Origin: Axinella damicornis
Taxonomy: Eukaryota > Porifera > Demospongiae > Axinellida > Axinellidae
Reading direction: 5' to 3'
DNA length: 64,000 bases
Assembly (NCBI GenBank): GCA_963931865.1
Contig: OZ007508.1
Location: 1,831,961 to 1,895,960 of the forward strand
The position numbers and the translations under genes were made by a program. Shown in pieces: positions 10,201-22,068 of this stretch. Numbering within the stretch: position 1 is the stretch's first letter; each line of letters begins with the position of its first letter. Below the pieces are notes generated by a model. It did not search any database, was not told where the DNA came from, and saw only the letters and a program-made list of their open reading frames with translations.

Positions 10201-13200
10201 AGTGTCGTCTTCTCAGCTTGGATCCCTTCTTTGTCTTGAAGCACTGATTGGATTTCTGATATTGTGATATTACTGTGGTTGGGCCAATCCAGTTTTATTG
10301 ATGGTCCACTGTTCCTTCGGATGAAAACAGCCTTTGGCCTTTGTGCGAGGCAAAATGTGCAATCCTTAGGATAAGAGCTCATGAGGCAGTCATCCTTTAG
10401 CTCACTCTCGGGGTCACTCCTCAGATAGAGGCACTGCTGGTCTGGAGGAATTCCCAGGCGGTGCCAGAGCGTTAGTTTAATGTTCTCAACAGTATGGATC
10501 GGAGCAACAGTCAAAGAGGTCATTGTTCGGTTGAACATTTCAATAGACAGCTGATAACTATCACATAGGTGAACAATCAGGTGGAGAGTGTTCCATTGAT
10601 GGATTTCACTGTCTCCTAATGTTTGTTTATTCTCCAGTAGTGAACCTTTGAAGAACAGAGATTGCTGTTCAGGTGGAATCTTCCTTGAGACATAAATGTG
10701 AGTCTTTATCTCCAGCACTGACATTGATTCAGCATAGTCAACTAACATCAACTCATTGGTGGTGCTTCTCACAAGAATAACCGGATGGTCAATTGGTCTT
10801 TGGAGAGCTACAACATCCCAAGGTGAAATACCACTGTCTCTCACCATCTGTGTATCTTCTAGTCTATCACCACCAAAGAAGAGGATTTGCTCATGAGTTG
10901 GTGTACCTTCAATGCATTGAATCCTGTTTTTCACTTCTCTGATGCTGTCATTAGGTTGAACCTCCAAGGTCATCCATTCTCTGGATGATTTCACAAGAAG
11001 TGAGAATTGGTGGTTGGGCTTAAGAAGAAGGGTGGTGTATGAGCTGCTTTGAATGTTGTACGCTAGGAGAGTTTTGCCATTTTCGAGCATTTTGTCGGCA
11101 AAGAACAAGGACTGTAATTCTGTGGGCATCCCCAACTTGCATTAAGAGTAGCTTTCACATGTCCAATTGTATCAGTGAGGTCACACTCAAGGGACACAGT
11201 TTCCCCTTCATGGGTCTGTATAAGTAGATGTGCTGTTCCGTTTTGTAGCATGACATGAATAGTGTTTTCTCTGCGAACAGAGTAATGGCTCAGAGTATGC
11301 TCATTTTCAAGCAGCCTTCCAGCAAACACTAAGTGTTGATGCTTCATAGGAATTCCTTCCCTACGTGCAATCTTGCTCTTTACATCTCTAACAGTTGTGT
11401 TAGGGGAACACACAATTGGAGTCACACTTCTTCCTGGAATCTGAATTAACACTGGTACACGTGATGGTGTAGATGGAAGAATTGATGGAGTGAGATCTGT
11501 AAGGAATATGCCTTTAACAGGGAATTCAATATATATATTTCTGTGCCCAAAATGTTTCTGGATGTGTTCAACATGTAGTACACTCCCTCCTGTAATGGAA
11601 TAGTCCATCAATTTGTTACACGGCTCCAGCATTTCATTGGAAAATGTAAGCTGCATCTCATTGGGAGAAATTGGTATGTTGTGTCTTCGGTGGAGTGCTG
11701 CTTTAAACTCTTCAACGGTTATGGTAGGGTGAACCTCCATTACTAAAGTTGTGTTACTTATGTCTACAGCTGCAGTCTGGCAATATGTTGTTTTCGGGGC
11801 AGATTGACAGACAAGAACTGGCATCAAAAATGGCCCGCATGGTGGCACAGGATCTAGCAGTTTAGATAAACGCACAGGGCCAACATTGGGAAGAGTATCT
11901 TTATTAGCTACCAGGTGTAAGATGTGTTTTTGAAAGCGGACATAGTAATAATTTAAGATCTCCCCAACATTAACTTCATTCCGAAGGTTTTCACTGCAGT
12001 AACTTAGTGCACACTGTTCTCTTGGTATCCCTCCGAGGTACTCCACCTCGGCTTTGATCATCTCAACAGTGGTAGTGGGCTCAGCTACGAGTGAAAGTGT
12101 CTCCCTGATGGATGGGATTTCAATGGAGACAGGACATTTCTTGTGGGAATCAGGAATGAGATACAGGGTACACCCCATTGATATATTGCAATCATCCAGA
12201 GTACATTCATTCCCAAGTTCATGGTCAGCTAACAGCAAACATTGCTGATCTATCCCGAATCCTTCCTTGTCCTCAATCTTAGCTTTAAGGTCTGCAATGG
12301 TATTGAATGGACAAGCCTCTACTGTGATTGTTTTACCAGTGAGCACATTCTTCACATTAATCAGCACCTGAGGCCACGGTTTGGAAACGCAGTACAGGGG
12401 GTCTCTGAATAAATACTGAAGTGTCTTGCTGTCTTCAAGTGTTTTGAGGGTAGTTCCACGTAATCCTACAATCTGATGATCATGGAGGTCAATACCCTTC
12501 TCTTTCTCAATCAATGCTTTGATATTGCCAACTGATTCCCAATCCTGACACCGGAGTTCAATGCTAAACACAGACCCTTTGTGAAAAACTTTAATAACAT
12601 ACTGTCGGTAACAGGCTGAAAACCTGTATTCTGGGGGCATTTTTTGAAAAATGCCTGTGACTGTGCTTTCTTTATGAACACCACAATCACCCAATTCTTG
12701 ACAGTCTTGCAGTGTTTTGCCATCAAACAAAAGTATCATGTTACATGAATCCTGTGTGATGTAGGTCTCTTGTAATTTGAGCTTGATATCTTTGATTGTG
12801 TCATGACGATTGTAAGAAAGAACAAATGTGAACCATCGTACTGCACATAGAAGATGTCACTGTCTTGTCTTACTAAAAGCAGGGAAAGTTCGCTCCTAAA
12901 TTTGGACCCTTCCAAAAGCTCTCTTCCCTTAAAAAACAGCCTTTGCTCATCTGCTGCAATGCCACACTTCTCCTGAAGTTTTTCCTTCACACTTGCAATT
13001 GTGTCTTGAGGCCTGATGAACACACGGACAGTGCTTCCAGTGAACAACTCAACTGATATTGGACCTTGATAAAGTTCTTTGACATGCAATGTGCTGCTTT
13101 TCTTTACCTTGTAATAGATCAATTGGTGAACATCATCCAGCACTCCCCAATCAAATGTCAGTTCTTGGAGTTCGGGTGGGATTCCCATACTTCTGTGAAT

Positions 13201-13968
13201 CTTCTGCTTGATACTCCTGACTGTTTCATTTGGGTCATATTTCAAAGTAATCACCTTAAAGTTTGAATAACTTGATTTGTTTTGAACAAAAACTACATTT
13301 TCGTCCACAACAAGTTGTGGCAAATGATGTAATGGCACTCCTTCAGTATCCTTATACTCTTCCATGCCTGTGCTAAACTTCAACAGGTGTTGGTGCTTAG
13401 TTGGTATCCCCTCTTTCATCTGAATGGCAGCCTTCAAATTCGTGATTGTATCATGAGGACTACATGGAACGGTGATTCCACCATTAAAGGTTTGTACATA
13501 CACTTGCTGCCTTCGGTGTTTAATGACAACATGAAGTGTGTCTCCACTGCCAATGCTCTGGGCACCAAGGGAACTACCACAGTCCAGCTCCCTTCCCTGG
13601 AACATTAAACATTTGGAGTGAATAGAACTTGTTTCAGTTTTAATCTTTTCCAAGATGTCTAGTGGAGTATCATCTGAGAAAAACCTGAGAATCTTGGCTT
13701 TACCACAGGACTCCTTAACAGCAACATACTGCTCTGAACTTTGTAGCAGTTGGATGGTGACATCCTCCCATCTAGATCTGCAAAGGCTTCGTATGCTGTT
13801 TGGTTTTATCAACTCCACTCCATTGAAGAAGAGTTGTTGGGTGTCTACTGGGATTCCCCTTTTCTCCTCCACCTGAGCTTTGATATCGTCAATGGTGGTG
13901 GTGTTGGGATGGCAATCAATTTGAACAGCATCTCCCTCAAGGGGCTCCACCAAAAGAAGAAATCTCAT
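7205..13968 (-). CDS. Giant poly-ubiquitin-like repeat protein with C-terminal Death domain
   Basis: Three exons: 13968-7790, 7709-7641 and 7530-7205, with donors GTAAGA and GTAAGT and AG acceptors, phases matching. About 2190 aa. I count about 26 beta-grasp repeats of about 80 aa, each with the ubiquitin-like signature: I/V-x-x-I-K central helix, then (K/E)EGIPxxxQxLxFxGxxLxD and a terminal L-x-L strand (for example EKRGIPVDTQQLFFNG and QEKEGIPAEKQDLLF). None has the RLRGG processing tail, so the repeats are probably not released. After an acidic linker, the last 110 aa (KTAASWEKLALALHFE ... WNTLIESLREI) form a Death domain. The reading frame slips by one base at about 12815-12840 and 11125-11145, the second at a G4 run. 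Adding one base at each makes the summed exon length divisible by three, so assembly indels are likelier than decay, but pseudogenisation is not excluded. Function unknown; scaffold/adaptor role is inference. Confidence 0.85.
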
Positions 13969-16673
13969 GGTAGGATATGACCAAAACTCTATAAAATTTT
14001 GGTGAAAGTGAAGATGAATTTTGTGTAAATGACATGGGACTGCAACCTATAGCTAGCAGATAGTAAAATGCACCACTATGGCAACCTGGCAATCCTGCAT
14101 CAATAAGCCAGGAGCCTAAGGAGGCAATTAGGTCACAGCATTAGGTTATCAGTCACTACAGTGTGGCTATACGACATGATCTTGTTGCCAGGTCTCTGTC
14201 TATGCACCCGACTGTAAAGTTAGACATGGCTGCTGGGGTGGAGGAATCGGAACAGGGGCAGCTGCTATCACACTTATGGTTGGGGTTTAGGAAGTGGCCA
14301 CTATGTAGTCCACTGTTAGTCATTATGCTATCCAGTGCCAGTCATTATGAATCTCAAGTGTCAGTCGATATGCTATCCTACCATATATGTACAAACTTCA
14401 AGCAAGGAGTGTGCCTCATCCAACTATATATATCCTATAGTTTGCTTTCCACCAGAGCAGAGGGGAGGAGAGGAGAAAGGAGCATGCACCTTGTGTGCTC
14501 ATGCACGTAAACTTTGTGTTGCAAATGTACACCTTAATAGATGTGTGATAATTATGTAATGCAATATCATCGAGACATGCACTGTAACAATAACTGTCAT
14601 TGTTAGTGTGTATATTGTGTAGGGACTAGTGTACCTACCATCTGAGCTTTCACCAAAGGTACTGGTGTATTGATGACCCCTTTCCCTTTTTTAGCTGTTT
14701 AACCAGACCCTTACTATGGATAGTTTGACATCAGTTTCGTTTGTGCCACTATCCAGATACATTGTGTAATGTGTAACCATGCAAGCGTTCACCATAATCA
14801 GAAAATAATTGTTGGTCATCATGTTCTGGGGCTATTTTGAGGAAGAGGGGAAGAGCTCTTGACGTCATAGCCTTAGCTCCACTGACGGTCTTCTCAATCC
14901 AGTTATAACCTACACTTTAAGTACCAATCTAATCTCATCCGCAGGGGATCTCCACTTATCCCAGGAAGTGTAACAAACTGTAAGAGACAAAAATACACGG
15001 CTGGAGTTGGCTGAGGTCTCTAGCCTGTGCTGCTATATGCAGACTTGATTCCACTCCTCTGCCGTGGGTCCAGTGGCTCAGTCGTATTTGTATTTATAAC
15101 GGTATTCAGAGGGTCTTGGGTTCGAATCCCAGCTGGTCCCAGAATGTTTCTGTGGATTCATTCTCCCTCCAAACCAAGGACGTTTGCAAAGGAGGTCTAG
15201 TTCCAAAATCAGTGCACAAGACTACAGTATACCATCCAGGTATAGCAACTCAGAGGCAATGGTCAAGTTCTAACACATCCTTGGAGACATGAGTAGTATA
15301 GTGTAACAATTGAAGTTGATACAAGGGCTGGGAAATTTACTCATACGCAAGTACTGCAGTTCACATGACAAGGTTCTCTGTCAAAGGAACAATGCCCTTT
15401 CGCTGCAATAATATTATATCTGTGGACTAGCTTCCATTGGACCAAGCCCTTGTTACTTGTTGCTGTACTTCATGCTTTGTATTCGCCTATCATAGTTGCA
15501 TTCTGCATTGTGAGAAATGCAAACGTCAAATCATTTGCATTCTTGGGGAATGATTCATTCAGTTTGTGTCATTCATAGGTCACTAGTGGATTGAGAACTA
15601 TGATCTGCGGGACCAGAGTTCTGCTACTACCTCTGCGGGCAAAGCTTATTCCCTCCAGTATTCCATTCCAGACCACTGATTCCAGATTCCAGACATGCAG
15701 CCACGAATACATGTACAGCAACCTTAGCCCGTTGCTCAGGGTGTAATCTCATCCATAGGCTTTCTCCTGTTTCACTTTCTTTACCACATACTTGACCTTT
15801 GACCATGGTTTCTGATGTCAAGAAAGAGCCAGCTTCATTCCTACATCGCCAAATTAATATCGATGTCGGTATCAATGGTGTTTGACACAGAGGTTTATGT
15901 ATTATATTGATTACCCATGAGGGGACCCGGTTTTACCACAATGGTGACTAACATGGGCGTGGAGAAGGCAGGGCCTCACTTTTGCCACTTGGCCACCAAT
16001 GGCTACATAAAATGGCTACTGGGTAAAATGTAGAATCAGCGCTCAGTGATGCTACGCCTGAGCAGTGCCTGAGTGAACTTTCTTTATACTTAGTAAGTAG
16101 TCCATGGTTTCAACAATCCTCTGTATAATTTCTACCATGTGCGCGGATTCCTACCATTTCTCTGGTTTATACAACTTAGTTACATCATCTATGGCCTGGC
16201 CTGGCCATGTGGTCGTGCCACGAGATCAAGAGAGACTAGTCATTAATCATGTACGTTATCCTGGGCATTTTCCAGTTAGCAGAATTTCCAGGATGCATGC
16301 AGCTCGTTTTGCTTCATATAATTAATTATAGAGAAGTAAATGTAGGTAGTGTGGGGGTTAACTGCTCACCTTGTGCTTTAATATAGCTCACGCCATAATT
16401 ATGGTCACTGCTTCTTGTAATAGTCTGGTCGACTGATCTATTTAAAAATTTTGTTTATGAAAAATTGAAAAGGTAGTTGACAGAATTGTGAGTAAGCTCA
16501 ACTTCGACTTCACTGCGAGCCGAGCCGAGTACTCCAAGAAACTTTGCATGGGTGATCAAGACGAACGGCATAAACAACAAATGGTATATCTACTTTCGAG
16601 GCACCCACCTCGGCACCCGCCAAGTCTGCCAGAGTGATTATTACTAACTAGCCTTTGCCTGTCCCACCAAATT
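13969..16673. other. Intergenic region, poly-Ubl gene to EXT2
   Basis: Head-to-head interval, so it should hold both promoters, but no TATA/CCAAT arrangement stands out. Only short ORFs. A tRNA-like sequence lies at 15065-15141. Nothing else supported. Confidence 0.5.
15065..15141 (+). repeat. tRNA-like sequence, probable tRNA-derived SINE head
   Basis: An A-box match TGGCTCAGTCG and a B-box match GGTTCGAATCC sit about 45 bp apart. A partial acceptor pairing GGGTCCA/TGGTCCC and a T-arm GGGTTCGAATCCC are visible. The D and anticodon arms do not fold well, so a diverged SINE or tRNA pseudogene is more likely than a working tRNA. Confidence 0.45.
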
Positions 16674-19122
16674 ATGCAACTGTTTGGATTTCACGGGCTG
16701 CCATTTCAGACCCGTTTCAAGTTCTGCAACTTGTGCATAGCCATCAGTCTGGTGACGTTCTGCACTCTGATCGGCTACCTTCTCGTCCATCATGGCTCCC
16801 ATTCCGATTCCAGTGTAATTAGACCAAGGAGAACCGTGATACCAGTACAGTTGAGTGATATTGAATGGAGTTCCAAGTTCACTTGTTTCTTTCACACATG
16901 TTTTGAAATCAATGAGTGCGTATTTGGCATTCGGGACAGGATTAGCGTTTATGTACATCCTAAATTTGAATTTGTCAGTGATTGGACGCCAAGGACCTAC
17001 ACACCTGAGTATTCTGATGAGTATTCACAGCTTCTAGCTGCAATCAGACGGAGCCCTTACTACCAGCGCAATGCGTCCAGAGCGTGTGTGTTTGTGCCCT
17101 CCATCGATACACTGAGCCAAAGCAAGTTGGATCTGAGTTTGACATCCACTCTGCTGAACAGCCATCCTGTGTAAGTCGATATAATTATACTGCTCTGTGT
17201 TGCCTCATTCCCAGACCCTTGTACTGGAATGAGACTACGCTCCCTGGTATGCAGTCTGTGGTTTTGCATTTGAAGTCTGTGTTGAATACCAACATCTAAT
17301 GGAATTTTGTTTTGATGTCAAACGAATGATACATGGACCACAGTTGTGATGTATTGTGTGAAATGACATTCTATGTGTTGCCATCCAGTTAATAGTTTAC
17401 CATGATACACGGCAAGAATATGGAAATAACAAACCCATATTCAAATGCTCCGGAATTTACACAATATTCTCCAGTTGATATAGGGTAACCCACCACCACC
17501 AATACTCGGACACTCCTACGAGGAGACTAAGACCACACAGTGTTTGGTTTTAACACAGTTGAATTCTGAGCCCATGAAGCAATCTTCTAAACACTCTGAG
17601 GTCTTGGTCTCCGCGTAGGAGTGTGGTGCCTGGTGGTGGCTGAGCATGGCTTAGTAACTCTTATCCTCGTTCCCAGGCTGCGTCCTGGGAACGAGACTAA
17701 TGAGGGGAGAAATTAGATCTTTGTTTTCTTGTATGAATCCAGAGCCTATAATACTGTTTCATACTTTCGGCACCTATGTATAATGCTCACTGCATTACTG
17801 GCTTCCCTCTCCCACCAGCTGGAATGAGGGGAGGAACCACCTGATATTCAACATGCTGCCCGGGTCGTACCCCAACTTCAGCACCACACCAGACTTCTAC
17901 TATGGCAAGGTGGGCAATGGCACGGTCTCGGTCCCAGACCCAACCAACCCTGGCGTGGACGCTTTTGGTATACTGGAAGCGATATTCACACTGGATGAAG
18001 GATCTGGGAATGAGACTAGCAATGGCACCAGCTAGAGATACCGGTACATTGTGTTTAGGGTTGGGTAACACAATAGTAAATCAAGTACTGCTGTCAATTG
18101 TTGTATTTTAGGATGGCAAATTTATCTCGGGGCAGAGCGGTGGTGGGGGGAGGGGGATGGAGGGGAGGGGTATTAGGGAGTACAGAGGGAGAGGTGTGGA
18201 GCGGAGGAGAGCCAGAAAGTGGTGAGGAAATGAGGGAACAATGTTGAGAGGGTATGGAGGAAGGGAGAGGGGAGGAGGAACTGGTGTAGAGAATAAGCAT
18301 CTTGTTGTCATCCAAGGTTACACCCTCTGATAATTACTTGTCTGCACAGGCAATGTTGGCTGGAGGGGGATTTTCCCGTGAAAGTTATCGACACGGGTTC
18401 GACATCAGTATCCCCGTGTTCAATCCCATGACACGAAATGAGAAATTCTGTAACTCCGCTATGACAAGGTACATGTTCCCTGAATAGTACCGAATTTGCT
18501 GTCTACTCCTCTTCTTCTCCTCATCTTCTCCTTCTCCTCTTCCTCTCCTAATCTTGCTTGTCCTCCTTCACTTTCATCTTCTGCTCCCGTTTCTCCTCCT
18601 CCATCACCTCCTCCCCCACCCCTCCTCCTCCCCCTCCCCTCCTCCTCCCCTTCCCCTTCTCTCCCCCTCCCCTCCCCCTCCCCTCCCCCTCCCCTCCCCC
18701 TCCCTCCCCTCCCCCCTCCTCTCCCTCCCCTCCCCTCCCCTCCCCTCCCCTCCGCTCCCCTCCCCCCTCCCCTCCCCTTCCTTCCCCTCATCCCCTCCCT
18801 CCCCCCTCCCCCTCCCACCCCTTCCCCTCCCCCCCCCCCACCCCCTCCCACCCCCTCCCCCTCCTCCCGATCCCTTTTCCCCCTCCTTCAACTCCTGCTC
18901 CTTCTCCTCCCTCTCAGCAGCAAGCGGTCTCTACTACTGACAGTCCTCAGCCATGGTTTGTATTCAAGGGAGGTTTCTCAGAAGCTGCTCAACTTGGCCG
19001 GTGGTGAGAGTGGTACAGCGATTGTCATCCTGGAGGCATGTCCCGCATCACATGACATCTTGCCATTGAAGCGATGTAGCAGTACCACTGGAGAGGAGCA
19101 CGTGTACCCAGATGTACTGGAG
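16674..19122 (+). CDS. EXT2: Exostosin-2, N-terminal exons (partial)
   Basis: Golgi glycosyltransferase that with EXT1 polymerises heparan sulfate. Four exons: 16674-17170, 17819-17909, 18350-18468 and about 18921-19122, with consistent phases and GT/AG borders. The product begins with a short cytosolic tail, a membrane anchor (CNLCIAISLVTFCTLIGYLL, type II topology) and then the exostosin (GT47) domain. EXT2-specific blocks include RACVFVPSIDTLSQSKL, NHLIFNMLPGSYPNF, LAGGGFSRESYRHGFDISIP and VYPDVLE. The last exon ends at a GTAATT donor. No later exon occurs before the N gap, so the rest of GT47 and the GT64 domain are absent here. A homologous last exon lies at 50775-50996 on the opposite strand. 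The last acceptor could also be at 18918. Confidence 0.88.
17667..17702. repeat. Foldback repeat in EXT2 intron 1
   Basis: CTCGTTCCCAGG followed closely by CCTGGGAACGAG, a member of the window-wide foldback family. A diverged relative is at 17202-17240. Confidence 0.6.
17921..18025. repeat. Longer foldback copy in EXT2 intron 2
   Basis: Begins about 12 bp after the exon-2 donor. It carries GGTCCCAGACCCAACCAACC, an internal AGCGATA block and ends CTGGGAATGAGAC. A related copy in inverted orientation lies at 32324-32428, so this is a mobile or spreading unit. Confidence 0.6.
18490..18915. repeat. Pyrimidine tract of about 420 bp (CCCCT/CCT-rich)
   Basis: Almost pure C/T on the plus strand, immediately upstream of the EXT2 exon-4 acceptor. 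Several long ORFs across it on both strands are compositional artefacts (Pro/Ser/Leu or Gly/Arg/Glu). Such mirror-like homopurine/homopyrimidine DNA can form triplexes. Confidence 0.9.
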
Positions 19123-19463
19123 GTAATTATAATCAAGTGCTGGACTGTGGACCTAGAGGTCCCAAGGTCTAGCCCTACTACTAAGTGAATTTCCTTTCTG
19201 AGGGTGAACTCAGCTCTACCACAAAAACTGAGTAGAAGGATTACCTTTGTCGTTCAGAGGGGATATTAAGCTGTCGGTCCTGGCGGACCTGTTTAAATGC
19301 AGACTAGCCTTGTCCCGGGACTGCATATGTATGTCTGTATCTCGTTCCCAGTCTGTGGTGTATACCCTTGTCCCAGGACTGTTTAGACCAGCTAGCCTCG
19401 TTCCCAGTCTGGGGTGTATACCCTGGCAGTGTTTCTTTTAGAAAATCGTTTGAGGGGGGGCGG

Positions 19464-19663
19464 NNNNNNNNNNNNNNNNNNNNNNNNNNNNNNNNNNNNN
19501 NNNNNNNNNNNNNNNNNNNNNNNNNNNNNNNNNNNNNNNNNNNNNNNNNNNNNNNNNNNNNNNNNNNNNNNNNNNNNNNNNNNNNNNNNNNNNNNNNNNN
19601 NNNNNNNNNNNNNNNNNNNNNNNNNNNNNNNNNNNNNNNNNNNNNNNNNNNNNNNNNNNNNNN
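19464..19663. other. Assembly gap (200 N)
   Basis: Exactly 200 N bases, the usual placeholder for a gap of unknown size. Sequence order and orientation across it are not established by the window. Confidence 0.99.
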
Positions 19664-19818
19664 AATATTAATGCACTAAGGAGAACATAAGGGTTGGACG
19701 GTAGCACAATTGGCTAATTTGGGAGTCCTCCCCACAACTTCCAAGGGAAAAAATAAATACATACAGCTAAACATGTAAAAAGAGATCTTTTTCCATATAG
19801 CTACGTCTATAAATGAAA

Positions 19819-19955
19819 AAGGATATGTAGGGGGATTGTATACTTCACTGTTTTGTGCGATCATCCCTGCCTTGTTTCCTTACTTTTTGCCGTTCTGGTA
19901 CACTACTGTCCCTACATCCTGTTACATTTTCAAATGTTTTTTATTACTTGTTTAT
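19819..19955. repeat. Single arm of the 59-kb foldback family
   Basis: ATTGTATACTTCACTG, TTACTTTTTGCCGTTCTGG and TTTTTTATTACTTGTT occur in the same order as in the right arm at 59316-59435. Confidence 0.7.
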
Positions 19956-20944
19956 GTCTTTTTGATAGTGAAGAGGGCTCGAAGTGCGGTCAACAATCTC
20001 GGAAACATCTTGGTTTTCTAGACCAGTTTACCAACAACAAAAAATGAATAGTGGTGTTCAGTATTGCGTGTTTATATAGTGCTTTTGGCTAACGTGTGTG
20101 ACGTACATATACAACGCGCAGAAACAACGCACTACGTCACTCATATCAAAAGCGCCGATTATGCCTCAACTTGACTCTTGAACAACAAACATAGACCCTC
20201 CCTAGCTTGCACAATATTGTGCAAGGGGCTATAGGGGGGATAACGAAGGCTGACTGGTATAAATAAGGCAAAATTAATGAATTCCATTCTGGAATGTGCC
20301 TGAACCACTGAATAATGGTCAAAGAAGACAGTTATAACCTTAGTTTGCTGCTAAATAGAGATACGTAACACCTTTACATTGTTTACAAGAGTGAACCTAA
20401 TTTCCCAGGAGTACATTTAGCTATGTTCGCAGTCACAAGAGAAAGGATGTAGCTGTACAATTTTCCATTAGGTATGCTTCACTGAGTACAAAAAAAAGTT
20501 CAGTTCAGTTCAATTTGATTTGATAATCCAGGAATGCTGCATCTCCATTAACGGGGGTGGTGATATGAACTCGCTTGAATTAAATGGCATTGCTCATGAC
20601 TGAGAAAGGCAATGGCCCAAAGAAGGCCTGAACAAGAGAGAGAGAGCAACGACTACAAGCTGACCGAGAGAGGAGACAACTAAGGCAACGAGAAATCACT
20701 GACCAACGTAGGCAACGTGTATATAGCTAGCTAGATGCTTGTAGACTACATCAGTATTCCTCCATTAATAATTATTTTTTCTGGGAAGGCAAAGGGCAAA
20801 TTCAAGGCTAACCACCTTTCAACAGATAAACCAAGGAAGAGCATGTAAGTTGGGAAACACTCACTCTATTGTTGCTGATGACGGATTAAACCACACAACA
20901 CTGCCAATTTCCTTGCAATTATAATACTAGTGGAATGCAGGACA

Positions 20945-21493
20945 TTGGGGGGCGAGCCTGAGCAAAGTGCATGCACCGGGACATGCAAGGAGCAGTTGCA
21001 CTGTCATCAGAATGTGACTGGGCAATGATCATATATAGGCGACAGAAATTATGGCACTAAACATACACTTGTACACATCACAGCAACTGTGAGCTTTTAT
21101 AGCTGAAGCCGGCACTCCAGCAGCAACCGGCATCACCGCCCGGCCCGGCGGTAGCTATAGGCCCACGAGCAGTCACCGTCTGGTCCGCGGAGTGTCGCCA
21201 CCGAGGAGGCAGAATGTTCGTGGTGCTCTAGCCAATGTCCACGAGTGGTCTCTCCTTCTTTGTTGTCGCCATCGTCCGTCGAACAGGTAGCTAGACGGTT
21301 CACGAGTCCTTGCATCGAGGAGGTGCGTGCTAGAGTTCGTTGATTTAAATATTATTGTGCACGTGCAAGTGAAATTCGCTGATTTAAAATTTACGGTAAT
21401 TGCAAGTCCAAGCAAGCAAGCAAGCAAACAAACATACACACGCACTGCGCAATGAAGTCACGCTAGTGTGGGGCTCGCTCAGGCTCGCCCCAA
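20945..21493. mobile_element. MITE with GGGGCGAGCCTGAGC terminal inverted repeats
   Basis: Left end GGCGAGCCTGAGC (to 20963) matches the inverted right end GCTCAGGCTCGCCCCAA (21477-21493); length about 550 bp. No transposase ORF. Related half-ends occur at about 46330 and 54157. Confidence 0.6.
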
Positions 21494-22068
21494 TTATGTC
21501 AGTGTGCCATTAATAAGCTTGCTGTTATGCAGAAAATCATAACTGGATTGAAACGAGAACTAGCAAATCACAGTTATCCTTGTAGAGGTAGAGTGAAATT
21601 TTTTTGATGTTGCAAGAGAGCTAGATTCTCATGCAGTGAGGTATTTTACACAGCAGGTGCAAAGCATTGCTAAAGTAGAGATAGCTACTTCACCGAGGAA
21701 TCCCACCCTGCATGACATTCATACACGTCACATGCAACCACTATAAAGGTGAGCAATTGCATGATAGCTATATAGGTAGCTATATTATGATGCCGTTATA
21801 ACGTTGATCTGCATGAGAGACAGTGCCAAAATCAGCCTATGGCCATTGCCAATAGGTAATCCTACCTGCAGTAAATATATCTGCAACATTTCCTGGGGGC
21901 CATGATCAGGCACTTAGTGGGATAGGTTACCATGCCAACTGTTAATTAAACTTTCCCATTGCTCACTGAACTGAGTAGGTATAGCATTAAAAATAACACA
22001 AGAACTGGGAATAAAGACTTATCTAGCTGCATGGTATACCATCACCAAATAAGGAGTAGCTGTATATA

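Larger units (their letters stand above)
19664..22068. other. Repeat-rich interval without recognised gene
   Basis: Holds a single arm of the foldback family found at 59161-59435 (19819-19955) and a terminal-inverted-repeat element (20945-21493). Around 20600-20715 a short Arg/Glu/Gln-rich frame (EQERESND...) resembles basic N-termini of mobile-element proteins but is too short to assign. Confidence 0.5.

Noticed and set aside
15065..15141. Functional tRNA gene
   Set aside because: A and B boxes are good, but the D arm and anticodon arm do not fold convincingly and the acceptor stem has a mismatch.
18459..19007. Several long overlapping ORFs on both strands across the pyrimidine tract
   Set aside because: Pro/Ser/Leu- or Gly/Arg-only translations of low-complexity DNA; only the short segment from about 18921 matches EXT2.
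19368..19707. ORFs spanning the N run
   Set aside because: They consist of unknown residues.
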